Origin: Oopsacas minuta
Lineage: Eukaryota > Porifera > Hexactinellida > Lyssacinosida > Leucopsacidae
Reading direction: 5' to 3'
Length of the DNA stretch: 64,000 nucleotides
Assembly (NCBI GenBank): GCA_024704765.1
Contig: JAKMXF010000166.1
Location: 62,001-126,000, forward strand
In this document: piece after piece, positions 23,269 through 33,543 of the stretch
Layout: every line of letters begins with the position of its first letter
How positions within the stretch are numbered: position 1 is the first letter of the stretch
Notes under the pieces: model-generated
Database searches by the model: none
What the model was told of the DNA's origin: nothing
Seen by the model: only the letters and a program-made list of their open reading frames with translations
Program-made: the position numbers and the translations under genes

Positions 23269-24127
23269 ATGTCTTCAAGTGATCTTACACATGATAACTG
23301 CGGTAATTTAAATTTACTCAATGATTTTTCTAAACACTATAACTCTGACTTGGCCGTACAACAAGAAATTCTTCATAACTCATCTTCAGTTAATGATGAC
23401 AATTATCATATTGTAACCCCTGAATCCTTTAATATGCATTCGTTGTATGGTGTAATATCTGATAAACATCAACAATTACCTCATCAAACACCGCCCTCAT
23501 CCAATTCTATCAAATCTCAAAGTTTTCAGATCAACAGGGTTTATCCAAAGCCCTTGTTACCTGAATGTGAATCTAATTCAACTTTACCACATTTCTCGTA
23601 TTCAGACTATAATTTCGCTTATGATATACTTTCCAATGCACCACATTTTCCAGCTTCTCGTGTCTTTCAGGCTCTTGGTTCTAATCAATCGACCAACATC
23701 GATAACATATATTCAATTTCAAAGAATTTTCAGCAGGGCAACGACACAAGTAGAGTCCGCGATGAAGTTGCTTATCCGCAAAGAAACTCTATATCTGGCT
23801 TAGATCAAGATCTATGTTTAAATTCTACGATTATCTCTGAGTTGGACAATATCGAAGAGACTACTGCCCAATTTTGGGGTGATCTCCAAAAGAGATGGCA
23901 AGTTCTAGCTAAGAACGATATGGACTCACACCCTTGGCTCGTCCATCGAATCGAGACTGAATGCGAGATGGCTTATCAATTTACAGTTTCAAACGAACAA
24001 GAAAATGATGGCTTAATGGAAAAAGGAATATCTATGTTAAGTCAAGGACAGCTGTCCTCAGCGATCAGTCTTTTTGAATCAGAGTTGCAATTACGGCCTG
24101 ACAACTCGAAAGCATGGCTATATTTAG
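23269..24127 (+). CDS. PEX5: PEX5 peroxisomal targeting signal receptor, first exon
   Basis: The peroxisomal import receptor binds C-terminal PTS1 signals in the cytosol through TPR repeats and docks at PEX13/PEX14. The frame starts at Met 23269 and has a cysteine exactly at residue 11, followed by GNLNLLNDFSKHY. This mirrors the conserved PEX5 N-terminus, where Cys11 is the ubiquitin-accepting residue for recycling. Near the end FWGDLQKRW (202-210), MDSHPWL (218-224) and AYQF (235-238) match the segment before the TPRs. Residues 249-287 form the first TPR (GISMLSQGQLSSAISLFE, then AWLYLG). A canonical donor G|GTGAG at 24128 cuts within Gly287. Read-through would give only 16 more residues and a stop at 24177, so I favour splicing. 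Oddly, residues 1-200 contain no tryptophan and therefore no WxxxF/Y motif. The downstream TPR exons were not found in the window. Confidence 0.8.
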
Positions 24128-24654
24128 GTGAGAATTCTGATCAGTTTTCGAAATATTTGCAATTTTCCTTATTATAGGGATTAATGCTCCATGAAATTCA
24201 CAAAATTTCCTCCAAATCGCGATTATTTCCTGAATAAAGTATACTATATATTTTATTACTGATTTTATGTCTAGTACAGCTAGAATGTGTAGAAAAATTT
24301 CAACCAACATTTTTTACGATATAGAACTCTGGATTTAGTTTTGGAAGAAGCATAGTATACAGTAGCAAACTGTCGTACGTAGTCTCCTTAATTAAGACAT
24401 ACCAGGCTATCGACAGTTTCTGTTGTTGCCTACTTTTCTCCAAAAAGTATTTGCAATTTTTATGCTAATTATATAGGTAGAAATTCGGAAAATATGTACT
24501 TCGTTATTATGTTCTAAATTTAGTTTCCCGAGGGTGTACTAATCAGAGTTATACTCTATTTCATTTAATTAAAAGGATTATTGAAAAGAACCTATTCTAC
24601 TAAAACGCAATTAATCTGTATATTTATATGTATATATAGTTCAGACAATATGTA
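24128..24654. other. Presumed PEX5 intron 1, 5' part
   Basis: Begins with the donor GTGAGAATTC. No next PEX5 exon (expected sequence around TTQAENEQ-like TPR1-2 linker) could be read here on the plus strand. Confidence 0.4.
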
Positions 24655-24784
24655 TAGAGCTCAGCTCTATCTACTAGAGCAGACAGTTTTCGCCCTTATT
24701 TGTGGTATGAATAACGAATTCACAGAGAATTTCATGGATCAAGGTATGTTATACTAAATTCAGGTAAATAGTCGAAATGTAGAA

Positions 24785-24856
24785 GCGTTATAGGAATTCG
24801 AACTCAGGATAACAGGTTATTAGAGTATGATCGTACTAACTACACCATTGAAACGC
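24785..24856 (-). tRNA. tRNA-Ile(AAT)-derived sequence, probably a pseudogene or SINE head
   Basis: On the minus strand a 72-nt stretch starts GCGTT and ends AACGC, pairing for five bases. It has an A-box-like TGGTGTAGTTAGTACG and a B-box-like GAGTTCGAATTCC. The anticodon-loop region CTAATAAC is typical of tRNA-Ile with anticodon AAT. The anticodon and T stems pair poorly, so a functional tRNA is unlikely. It may be the pol III head of a short interspersed element. Confidence 0.45.
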
Positions 24857-24874
24857 AATTGTCATCAACTACTA

Positions 24875-26215
24875 CAGGGTGTTTCACAATTGATGTCGTA
24901 TTTTCTAAATTTGTTTATTATGCACCCATGCAATAATATCTGTGTATTTAAACTTGTAATCGTAATTTATCTTACAGGGTTCTATTGAGTAATTATTTCA
25001 TTCATCAATCGAAACATTTTATAGCTTCTATTTTCATATCCAAATTGGGCTAATTATTTGCATAATATAATGGTGAAAGAATACAGTATCATGATTTGCT
25101 CACAGGCTGTTGGCATGCTACAAACAAGCTGGCTCTTCTCAGAAGTTTGTGTCTCTTAAACTTGGAGTTAATATCCGTGCAGTTCAGCGTTGGTGGCGAC
25201 TTTTCAAGAATGATATGACATTAGAAACCAAAGGGGGACGTGGCCGTAAATCGTCCATATCGAAAGTTGCCAAGATTGTAATTACTAAATCAATTGGAAA
25301 AAAAACGACAGTTTGTACGTGGTCTATCCAAGAAATTGAAATTGAAAGGTCATTCCGTATCTCAGAGTGCAGTGTACCGTTATTTGACAAAAGAAAAGGG
25401 CGTAAAATTTTACAAACGCCAGCGGCAGCCGTTAATAACAGAGAAAAACATGGCTGCTAGGTTAAAATTTTGTAAAGAACGTGTCAATTGGACAACAAAT
25501 GATTGGAAAAACATATTATTTACAGATGAATCACCGTTTGAGTTAAATCATCCCCCAAACAGGAAAAATGATTGTGTTTGAGCGAGAAACACATTGGATG
25601 TCGAACCCGTTCAGATGTGGTGAAATTTCCAAAGAAAATTCAAGTATGGGGTATGATGTCACATCGTGCACTGTCGGAGTTACACTTCATTCCCGTTGGA
25701 CAAACTGTATCTGCAGAATACTATGCTAGTGAGATACTGGGTAAACTTGAATGTCTACAATGAATAGAAAGCGAGAAAGAGGCACAGTTGTTGAGAGGAA
25801 AATGTTAAAAAATATGTCCCGTGCGATATTTCAACAAGATGGCGCTCCAGCTCACACGGCAAACATGACACAAAATTGGTTGAGAAGTAACCTAAAGAGT
25901 TTTGGGCGAAAGGCATCTGGCCAGCTAACTCTCCAGACTTGAGTCCCATTGAGAACATATGGTCGATTTTGAAAGATGATCTAGATTCAATAGGTGAGAT
26001 AAAAGACATAAAAATGTTGGAAAATCGACTGAAAACAGCATGGTCCAATATTTCACCAGAGGTTTTGGACAAATTGATGGATGGACTGCCAAAACGAATC
26101 CATAAGTGTATTGAACTTAGTGGTGGATATATTGGCAAATAATTGTAGTAATATATCTAGTATTCTATTAGTTATGTAATATTGTATAACACGATATCAA
26201 TCGTGAAACACCCTG
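24875..26215 (+). mobile_element. Tc1-type transposon with TA target duplication
   Basis: The left end starts CAGGGTGTTTCACAATTG. The right end, reversed, starts CAGGGTGTTTCACGATTG. The inverted repeats are about 27 bp with two differences. TA flanks both ends (24873-24874, 26216-26217). The family is the same as, or close to, the copies at 1-33 and 27812-29116. A decayed transposase fills the plus strand. Confidence 0.9.
25070..26142 (+). pseudogene. Tc1-type transposase relic
   Basis: It begins MVKEYSI at 25070. The frame shifts soon after, into a helix-turn-helix region (AGSSQKFVSLKLGVNIRAVQRWW at 25113-25200). The GRGRK hinge comes next, then in another frame a second helix-turn-helix part (LKGHSVSQSAVYRYL). 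The catalytic core is spread over several frames: FTDESPFEL (first Asp) near 25520, VWGMMSH near 25645, FQQDGAPAHT (second Asp) near 25830, and ANSPDLSPIENIW (third acid) near 25930-25960. The final frame ends GGYIGK at 26142. At least four frameshifts or stops disable it. Confidence 0.85.
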
Positions 26216-26430
26216 TATATGCACAATATATGCTCATGTCCCCAGTAAGCTAGCAAGAAAAACACTTAACCACAATTAAGAGGCATAATCGATTAATTTG
26301 CAACAAATTCTCATAAATAAGAAACAAAAAACAACATACAGAAACCCTGGAGGTAATCACATTTTTACATTGCATTATAGGCACCACTAATACGGGCGAA
26401 AACTGTGCTTTAGTAGAGCTAAGCTACATA

Positions 26431-26550
26431 TATATTATTTCTATATAATTATATTTACACCTGTGACGAAATTATAAAATATTTTATTCAAATTTCTTAA
26501 TAGCTGAGGCACTAACTAGCCTAAAACGACAAGGCAGCTCCAGTGTCACC
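26431..26550. other. Intergenic spacer
   Basis: Short AT-rich stretch with nothing recognised. Confidence 0.3.
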
Positions 26551-26675
26551 CAGATGGGTTGCCAGGTGCGGCACATGCCGCACCTAATTTACGTGTGTCC
26601 ACCAAGAGTTTCCACAGAAATGTACTACATGTGCAACAATGCCGCACCCTTTGAACGGCCCTAACTATGCCTCTG
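26551..26675. mobile_element. Possible 125-bp hAT miniature element
   Basis: It starts CAGATGGG and ends TGCCTCTG, weak inverted ends. The flanks GTGTCACC (26543-26550) and ATGTCACC (26676-26683) match at 7 of 8 positions. The interior has the palindromic GGTGCGGCACATGCCGCACC. The call rests on the near-duplication. Confidence 0.45.
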
Positions 26676-26683
26676 ATGTCACC

Positions 26684-27084
26684 ACAGAAGTCCATTTTAT
26701 TTCATTCTGATGGACCATGGATAATAATACGTTAACATTTTCGCTATTGTACGTAATTGCGAGTAATATCTGAGTATATCTGTCCGCGTAGCGACCAATA
26801 GCACTAAGGCATTTAGCTGTTCAGTACTTTAGGTAACCTGATGAATAAAGCAGTAGCGCAGCAACTTAGCAAGCGTAGCGCGCTAGTATTTACCTTTTAA
26901 AATCAATAATTAATTCCAAATATATTTCGCTTCAATTTTTAGTATTCAATAATCCTCAACATTAAAACCATTTAGAACCGTGAATTATAGATTCATTGAT
27001 GGACAAAATATTAACAATAATCTCATGATATAGTTCTCCCGTTTGTGAGTTGTCGCACAGACTGGATTGCAGTAATCTATATTA
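26684..27084. other. Intergenic, short palindromic repeat motif
   Basis: Contains TTAGCAAGCGTAGCGCGCTAG near 26865, a member of the AGCGCGCT palindrome family also seen at 16.3, 47.9 and 57.1 kb. Nothing else was recognised. Confidence 0.35.
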
Positions 27085-27650
27085 TGAAATCTCCATTGTT
27101 GTTTGTTTGTTTGTTTGTTTGTCCGTTGTCAAGGAAATGATTTATGATATGCAATTTTGAAATTGTAGTATAACTATGTATTTGTGTGTTGCCTAGGAAG
27201 TAAAGATAAGTCAATAAAACTTCATTAAAATATCGAACATGCTGAATCCGATTTTCACACTTTTGGATTAATCATATGTAAATTTTTGTTGTTTTTATGA
27301 ATATAATGTGAACAAATTATCCCAAATATCAAAATATACTTAAAGGCTTGCTCTATACAGCTACCCAAAGGTAAGTAAGTACGCAGAATCCGAATTTCGC
27401 ATTTTCAAGTTTCTTATATGTAAATTTATTGTTGTTTTCTTGAATATACAGTAAACAAATTCCAAAATTGAGGTAGAATCATACTTTTAATGAGTATCCT
27501 GGGGTAATTGAGCATGCTGAGTCTGAATATTGTAAACAACATCAATATCATTAAATCTCAATTGTTGTTTGTCTGTTTGTTTGTCCGTTGAACCTCGCCG
27601 TGCGGTGCCCCCGAGTTCATCGCAAGGCGACGAGCCGAAGGCTCTTATGC
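27085..27650 (+). repeat. Solo copy of the inverted-repeat arm (516-5616 family)
   Basis: Same orientation as 5066-5616. It holds TTGTTTGTCCGTTGTCAAGG at the start, ATCGAACATGCTGAATCCG, ATTAATCATATGTAAATTT and two copies of the GTAAACAAAT subrepeat block. The end reads CGAGTTCATCGCAAGGCGAC and then the hairpin GAGCCGAAGGCTC. Presence as a single arm shows that the repeat spreads independently of pairing. Confidence 0.65.
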
Positions 27651-27811
27651 TCTTATAACTCGATCTAGCTTATATTATGCCCAACTTCCCATACCCTTAT
27701 AATTAGACCTTACAATCCGGGATTGTCATTCTTTTCTAATCCAGTGATTTGAAAAAGCATATATGTAGTCTAGGTGAATCTTGGAAGAAAAAGTGATATA
27801 TTCGTATAATA

Positions 27812-29116
27812 CAAGGTGTTAAGAAATTGATGTCCCTTTTATAACCTCCGCTATTCTCTAGTTTAATCTAAAGAGATATGGTATTACTTTCCTATGTGTA
27901 ATCTCCATGCAGTTTAGACATTTTCTAATTCGACCAGGCATCCCAGCTATGAGTCTTTCTAGTGTCTCCGGTGAGATTTCCTTCCAGGCCAAATTTAACT
28001 GTTTTTCTAAAACTTTTAGCTTGGTTTGCAAAATAGCCCAGGGGTTTTCGATAGGATTTAAGTCTGGTGAGTTCCGAGGCCATTTTCATTTGTCCAAAAA
28101 CCTCCCATACTGTTTTTCAACCACTCCTGGCTTCTTTTGGAAGTATGTGCCGGGGCTCCATCTTGTTGAAAAATTGCTTGGGACCTATCTGGCAACAATT
28201 TTCTCTATAGGATCGTCCCTGAATCTCTCGTTCGAAGTAAGCTGGATGTTAGAGACTGTTTCAATATGACTTCCACATAATAGTCTGATGTCACAGTTTG
28301 TCTTTGGGGGATTATATGGAGGTCTGAGAGTCCTTGGGATGACATCACACCCCATACCATGATTTTCCAGGATATTTGACTTTTTCAGTGGGAGGGATAT
28401 CAGCCCTGGATTTCGCCCATACACGGTCGTTTTGCTTATTCGGAGTGTGGAATAGCTCAAAAGAGGACTCATCTGAGAATAAGACTCTTTTCCAGGTGTT
28501 AATTGACCAGTCCTTCCTTTCATTGCAGAATTTTAGCCGAGCTGTCCTCTGTTTTTCTGTCAATTTTGGTTGAACCTGTGGTTTGTACGGTCGAACCTTG
28601 AGATTTTTACGTATGTACGAGTCAACTGTCACATGAGAGATAGAAAACCCCTTAGATTGGAGATTCTTGGAGATATATCGTGTAGACTTCATCTTTTTAC
28701 CGATTGTCTTAGCAATTACCACTTTAGGTACCATAGTGACGGACGTTTTCTTTCCACGGCCCTTCCTGTTCTTTGGAGACTCACCGGCCTTGAACCTCAG
28801 TAACCAGCGTCGAATGGTACGGATAGATACACCTACAACTTTAGCAACCTGATGAATCAACATACCCGCTTCTATCAAGGAAACTGCACGTGTACGGGTG
28901 TTTGGAGTCGCTTCTTTAACTATATCAATTTCTAGTATATTGTAGATAGGAATATTTGAAAATAGTGTATTTTGAGTAGAAAGAATTTTAGAAATTAACT
29001 GAGATCTAATAGTTAAAGTAATTTTGAGTATGATTATAGAGTTAAAACGTGATTCATCAAGTGAAATTGTGGTTCTATTTCATTTCCAAAAGAGACATCA
29101 ATTTCTTAACACCCTG
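27812..29116 (-). mobile_element. Tc1-type transposon with TA target duplication
   Basis: The left end is CAAGGTGTTAAGAAATTGAT. The right end, reversed, is CAGGGTGTTAAGAAATTGAT, differing at one position, and the arms share GTC further in. TA flanks both sides (27810-27811, 29117-29118). The transposase lies on the minus strand. The piece at 1-33 is another copy of this terminus. Confidence 0.92.
27907..28878 (-). pseudogene. Tc1-type transposase relic
   Basis: The minus-strand frame from 28878 opens MIEAGMLIHQVAKVVGVSIR, a helix-turn-helix. It passes through GRGKK and a second recognition domain, and reaches the first catalytic Asp in LFSDESSFEL. It is broken near 28345-28400 after YPGKSWYG. 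The remainder is in shifted frames: GMGCDVIPRT, then near 28150 FQQDGAPAHT (second Asp), then near 28060-28080 NSPDLNPIENP (third acid). At least three frameshifts are visible. The first 177 codons are undamaged. Confidence 0.85.
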
Positions 29117-29118
29117 TA

Positions 29119-29689
29119 TAATTCATCTTTGAAAGTAACAACACAACGTTTAATAATTAGTGAGTGTGTATATGAAATTAATAATAGTGTTGGAAATTTG
29201 AATGACAAGATGAAATCTCAGCTCCGACAAGATCCATAAATTTCATGTTCTCAAACATGCATTAAAATTATCCTTAGTCGTATCGGATATGACCATATTT
29301 ATAATAGAGCACAGTTGCATTATTGATGATTCTCTGATGTATCAAAGGTACATTCTGCATACAAATACATTATACTTGTTAATATATTAAATCTTGTTAC
29401 TATGAAATACTAGAATATTGTTAACATCTATTGATTCGTACTCACAACCTGTAAGTTCTTAAGAAGTAACTTACAAGTACGAAGTACTAAAAGATAACAG
29501 TATTTCATGAATTCCTCATCGTTAACTTCGTTCAAGGGAATTATCCAGCACTAATACTCTCTAGTACAAAATCTTTCGGATCCCGGTATTGAAAATTCGG
29601 GATCGGGATTGCAAGCCCTACTTCTAATACATTTTGTTATGATATCTTAGATAATTAGGGTATTTTCCAGGCATATGCAACTTGCATAG
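29119..29689. other. Intergenic, one lone transposon-like terminus
   Basis: Near 29575-29625 the sequence GGATCCCGGTATTGAAAATT followed by CGGGATCGGGATTGCAAGCCCTA resembles the end of a hAT-like miniature element. No partner was found. Nothing coding was recognised. Confidence 0.35.
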
Positions 29690-29697
29690 TTGTCAAC

Positions 29698-30166
29698 CAG
29701 TGGCAGATTCTTTAAAAAATTCTGGGGGGGCAAAATGGAACTTATCAGAGCTAGTTTTTGATTTCAATATAGAATACTACACAGTACACATGCTAGATAT
29801 ATTTACCCTCATTTAAAGAAGTTAATTATGATCTCCAAAACCATCGCTGTCAGCACTGCAACAGTCGAGAGAAGTTTTAGTGCTATGAATAGAATATTAA
29901 GTTGCGCAAGATCTAGTCTTCCTAGCACTAGAGCAAGTGATTTGATGACAATTATCCGAATAGAGTAATTGTGAAAGGAATCAATTTAGATGATGTGTTG
30001 GAAAGGTGGATGATGCAGAAGAAGCGCGTGATTCCATGCTAGCTAATACGCCTACATCCTTGTAGAATTTCCTAAAAATTATATTCTTTCTTGTTTACTA
30101 GTAAATTTCAGTTATTCTAATGTTGAAACCTAGCAATTGCCCCTCCCCCCCAGGAATCCGCCGTTG
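29698..30166 (+). mobile_element. Internally deleted hAT element, 469 bp
   Basis: The ends CAGTGGCAGATTC and, reversed, CAACGGCGGATTC are inverted, each followed by a G run (GGGGGGG). The flanks TTGTCAAC (29690-29697) and TTGGCAAC (30167-30174) match at 7 of 8. Only the last part of a transposase survives inside. Confidence 0.8.
29828..29968 (+). pseudogene. hAT transposase C-terminal dimerisation fragment
   Basis: A 46-codon open piece, MISKTIAVSTATVERSFSAM and then NRILSCARSSLPSTRASDLM. This is the hAT C-terminal dimerisation region of the kind found in ZMYM1-like and zinc-finger hAT transposases. Everything upstream has been deleted from the element. Confidence 0.75.
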
Positions 30167-30174
30167 TTGGCAAC

Positions 30175-31642
30175 TTTTCAGACAATCTATCCGTTAGATT
30201 TGTTTACTAACGAAGTGGTTAAGTTTTTAGTGTTCCTTCTCGCTACGAATGTAGCACTTCGGCCGTAATTGGTTAAGATCAGTGGAATTTCAGCTAGTAT
30301 TTCAAATAAAATCGATGGCTAGTAACTTGCCGACCCAAGAAAATGTTAAGTATTCTTTATATCCTAATAAATCGGGGAATAATTTCAATTGTTCCACAAT
30401 TTTCAAGTGAGATGGTAATAATTCAAGTAAGATTGTATGTAAATACGTGGTTCTCCTCTCTTTGGATCCGTGAGACTTGATAACTATTTGCCCGCCTACA
30501 CGCTGATTAATTTCAGCTAATAAATCTCTAGGCTTACGAAAAATTGGACAAAACTCCTATATCGTAATACAAAATTTACAGTTGGCGTATAAAACCATCA
30601 GTTTGCTATTTCTGACGTATAGTCCAGAAAACCTGAAACCTGAAAATTAGTGGTAAGAGATATCATGTTAAAATGTATATTAATGGTTTGGGAAGTCAGG
30701 TGAATTCTATAAATGGGTATCAATAATTGACCTTAATAGTGACGATTTTTGAGTTGTTAGAGTATATTTCCAAAACACGTGCGATCCATGGCCTTTGCGA
30801 TAACTCAGAAACGTGCGAACTTTCTCATAGCAATGTTTTTGTATTTTGTACGGAAACGGCTTTAGCTCAATTGATATTTCAACATCTTGAGGATATATCT
30901 ATAATTAATTGACTTTCGCGTTCTACATAGTTTCAAAGATGGAACATTTTTAATGCATATTTGCCAATGAGGGTAACAAACGACATCATTCGATCAGAAA
31001 AATGATGACTTCATTTTCCATTCACATATGGTTAATTGTTACATATCGATATGTAACAATTATAAATATATATATATATCAATAATACATTTTTCATGTG
31101 AACTTATTTTCTGCGATTATTTAATTACCCATCCAATTATATACACTTCTTTTGTCCCTGGCCAAAAGTAGTGATCAAGCCTTATCTTTAATAGGTTATG
31201 AGTAGACATAGCTAAAACATATACTACTGAACAGTGGCGTGGCCAGTACGGTGCTGGGGGTGGTCTAGAGCACCGATAGTAAAATTTTTAGAACCACCTA
31301 CAGGTCTGGATTTAGATGAAGTGGTTGATATGTTTAAGTTTCAAAAGAGGGGCTGTAAGAATATATTTGTATGATCGGTGGTAATGTTTTAACTCTGTCA
31401 TAGTGTCATATTTATTCTAGAAATTCTTGAGTTTTATACAATCGGACCATTTCATAATGAAATATTCTTTGCGCCATGTACAACCTTTCAATATTATGCT
31501 TACAACCAGGGACTTCGAGAGTAAGAGTTAGGTGGGGCATTTCCCCGGGGCCCATGGCTGGGGACCTTAACCATATTCGCATTAATGAGGTTCTCCTGTA
31601 TATTTCCTAAATTGGGAATTGGTTGTTAGAGGTTCGAATTAG
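30175..31642. repeat. Non-coding, with foldback-family and hAT-end fragments
   Basis: About 30700-31040 is a diverged relative of the foldback family at 40854-41948 (for example TTCCAAAACACGTGCG, GTTTCAAAGATGGAACATTT, AATGATGACTTCATTTT). At 31232 the sequence CAGTGGCGTGGCCAG is a typical hAT terminus with no partner identified. At 31507 CCAGGGACTTCGAGAG may be another. No coding. Confidence 0.4.
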
Positions 31643-31650
31643 GCTATTAC

Positions 31651-31811
31651 CAGTGGCACCGTGCTATGTGTGCCTAGGGCCCGGGCCCCAAATATTCTCC
31701 GAGCTCCCACATCATTACTCCAAGGGACCAGAAAATGTCAACTTTCTGGGGTAATTGCTAATCAAATATATTTCTTGCGGTAGTTTCGCTCCTGGCCACA
31801 TCACGCCACTG
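31651..31811. mobile_element. 161-bp hAT miniature element with perfect 8-bp TSD
   Basis: CAGTGGCACCGTG at the left and CACGCCACTG at the right are inverted ends. GCTATTAC is exactly duplicated at 31643-31650 and 31812-31819. The interior contains GGGCCCGGGCCCC. No coding capacity. Confidence 0.88.
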
Positions 31812-31819
31812 GCTATTAC

Positions 31820-33534
31820 CGAAATATTTTGTCTTTTAAGCAAATAACTACAAAGCTAAACTGTTGATTGCTTGGAAAATTGTAGCTTATTGTCATCATT
31901 GGTCTGTCTACAGCAAACGGCCAAATTGGCTGTTAACAATATTTTCACCACGCCTGATTATTTCCGATGTGAAAACTATTAATTTTGCCAGTTTTTCCAA
32001 AAGTCCAAAAACCAGTCAAATTTTTTTCCGCTGAGATTTTGAGATCTTATTTTCTGTCTCAAAATGAATAACTAACTTAATTTGTTCCTCCATAGGTGGT
32101 AGAAATAGCTGTAGTTTGCTATTTCAGTGTGCAAAATTTAAAACTTTCTTGGGGTTTGCCCCCTAAGAAAATTCGGGATAGCTCGCTACGCTCGCAACTT
32201 GGTCCCCCCCTCTTGAGATTATATTCTGGATCCGCCCCTGAGTATCGTGACCTAAGTAATATAATGCCTATGACCCTGGTTCAGAGAAATAGACCTGGGA
32301 TATGTGATCAGATAGAGTAAAACTCTGAGTGACTATTATATTTCAAAATCTATCCGTTTTGCCCTAATAAATGTATTGGATAATTGTAGAGTAGCAAATT
32401 CTCAAACATAATGTGCTAAAATATTTCGGAATGTGCAAAATATGTGTCTAGTAAGTATATATTTCCTAAAATATGTTATTCTTTGATTCCTTGTCAGACA
32501 TTTAAATATTGCATCTTTCATTTCAAAGCTATATATGAAATCATCTATAAATACTATACGCAATAACAAAAATTTTACATTTTAAAGTTGTATCATTCTT
32601 AGTTTAAAGTATACACCAGGGACTACACATTTTTTAATTATCCAATTATGCTCGATAATTGTTACAATTATAATCAAACCGTGATAGCAAATTTGTAGAA
32701 ATATCCGATTTCCCATCCTCTGATAATACATTTTGAGATTAGTTATGTGACGTAATCTTGAATATACCCATATATGGAATTTTTAACATTACGCAATAAG
32801 CTTCCAGATATCATATCAAAATGTCTTATCAGTCTATGGTTAGTCGGGTGTATGCTATAATTGGCTATCGAGTTATATTGTGATATTCATAAAATGTGTC
32901 ATTCATGGCCTCTAATCTAAATCGAGAACGAGCCAACTTTTGTAGTACTACTTTTTGATATTTAGCATAAACCTAATTATAGTTCATAGTTCATCAAAGA
33001 ATAGCATCTAATTTTAAATTCTGTAAATCTACCATGTCGTCATCTGACTACGTAATATTTTTGATCTTCGATATTTACATGGTAGCATGATAACATGTAG
33101 TTGTTTCGAAAAATGTACGTTAACAGATTCTAGCAATATCTGGGAAAATATCGATGATGGACATTTACTTTTGACACTAGTTTATCCGCAATAGGTACTT
33201 ATTACTGGGTTAAATCTGCCTCGATTAATAGATGGGAAACGGTACTGATAGATTGGAAACGGTTATAATTCGACCCATAAGTAGATCACACTCTATTCCA
33301 ACGACCACTCAATTAGTGGTTACTTTACAATTTTCAGCTACAGTCACTTTTACGACTAATCTCATTCATCCATTGCATGCATTTATTTTTGTTGTCAGAC
33401 AATTGAGCACGTAAATATAACTTGTGGAATCATTTTAAGCATTCCTGATTTATTCGATCAACGTGTAATCATCCTGTAGTATTTATCTTCAATGATAATT
33501 ACTGGATTGAGATGCCCTCGAGGGTGAGATTTGG
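31820..33534. repeat. Non-coding, foldback-family fragment and lone hAT end
   Basis: A hAT-like end (CTGGATCCGCCCCTG) lies at 32225-32240, beside GCTCGCTACGCTCGCAACTT. About 32600-33110 is a diverged foldback-family copy: CCATCCTCTGATAATACATTTT, CATATATGGAATTTTTAAC, GGTTAGTCGGGTGTATGCTA. No protein was recognised. Confidence 0.4.
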
Positions 33535-33543
33535 CTAATATAG

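Larger units (their letters stand above)
24655..26430. repeat. Older inverted-repeat element hosting a Tc1 insertion
   Basis: AGAGCTCAGCTCTA...ACTAGAGCAGACAG followed by TTTTCGCCC at 24658-24702 is matched in inverted orientation at 26382-26428 (GGGCGAAAACTGTGC, TTTAGTAGAGCTAAGCT). The Tc1 element at 24875-26215 and the tRNA-like sequence at 24785-24856 lie between. The Tc1 probably inserted into this older element. No target duplication was resolved. Confidence 0.5.

Noticed and set aside
27085-27650. Helitron 3' end suggested by the GAGCCGAAGGCTC hairpin
   Set aside because: No CTRR end, no TC start and no helicase frame could be shown, so it is kept only as an unclassified repeat.
27907-28269. 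120-codon plus-strand open frame
   Set aside because: Antisense to the decayed Tc1 transposase, whose FQQDGAPAHT and NSPDLNPIEN motifs read on the minus strand here.
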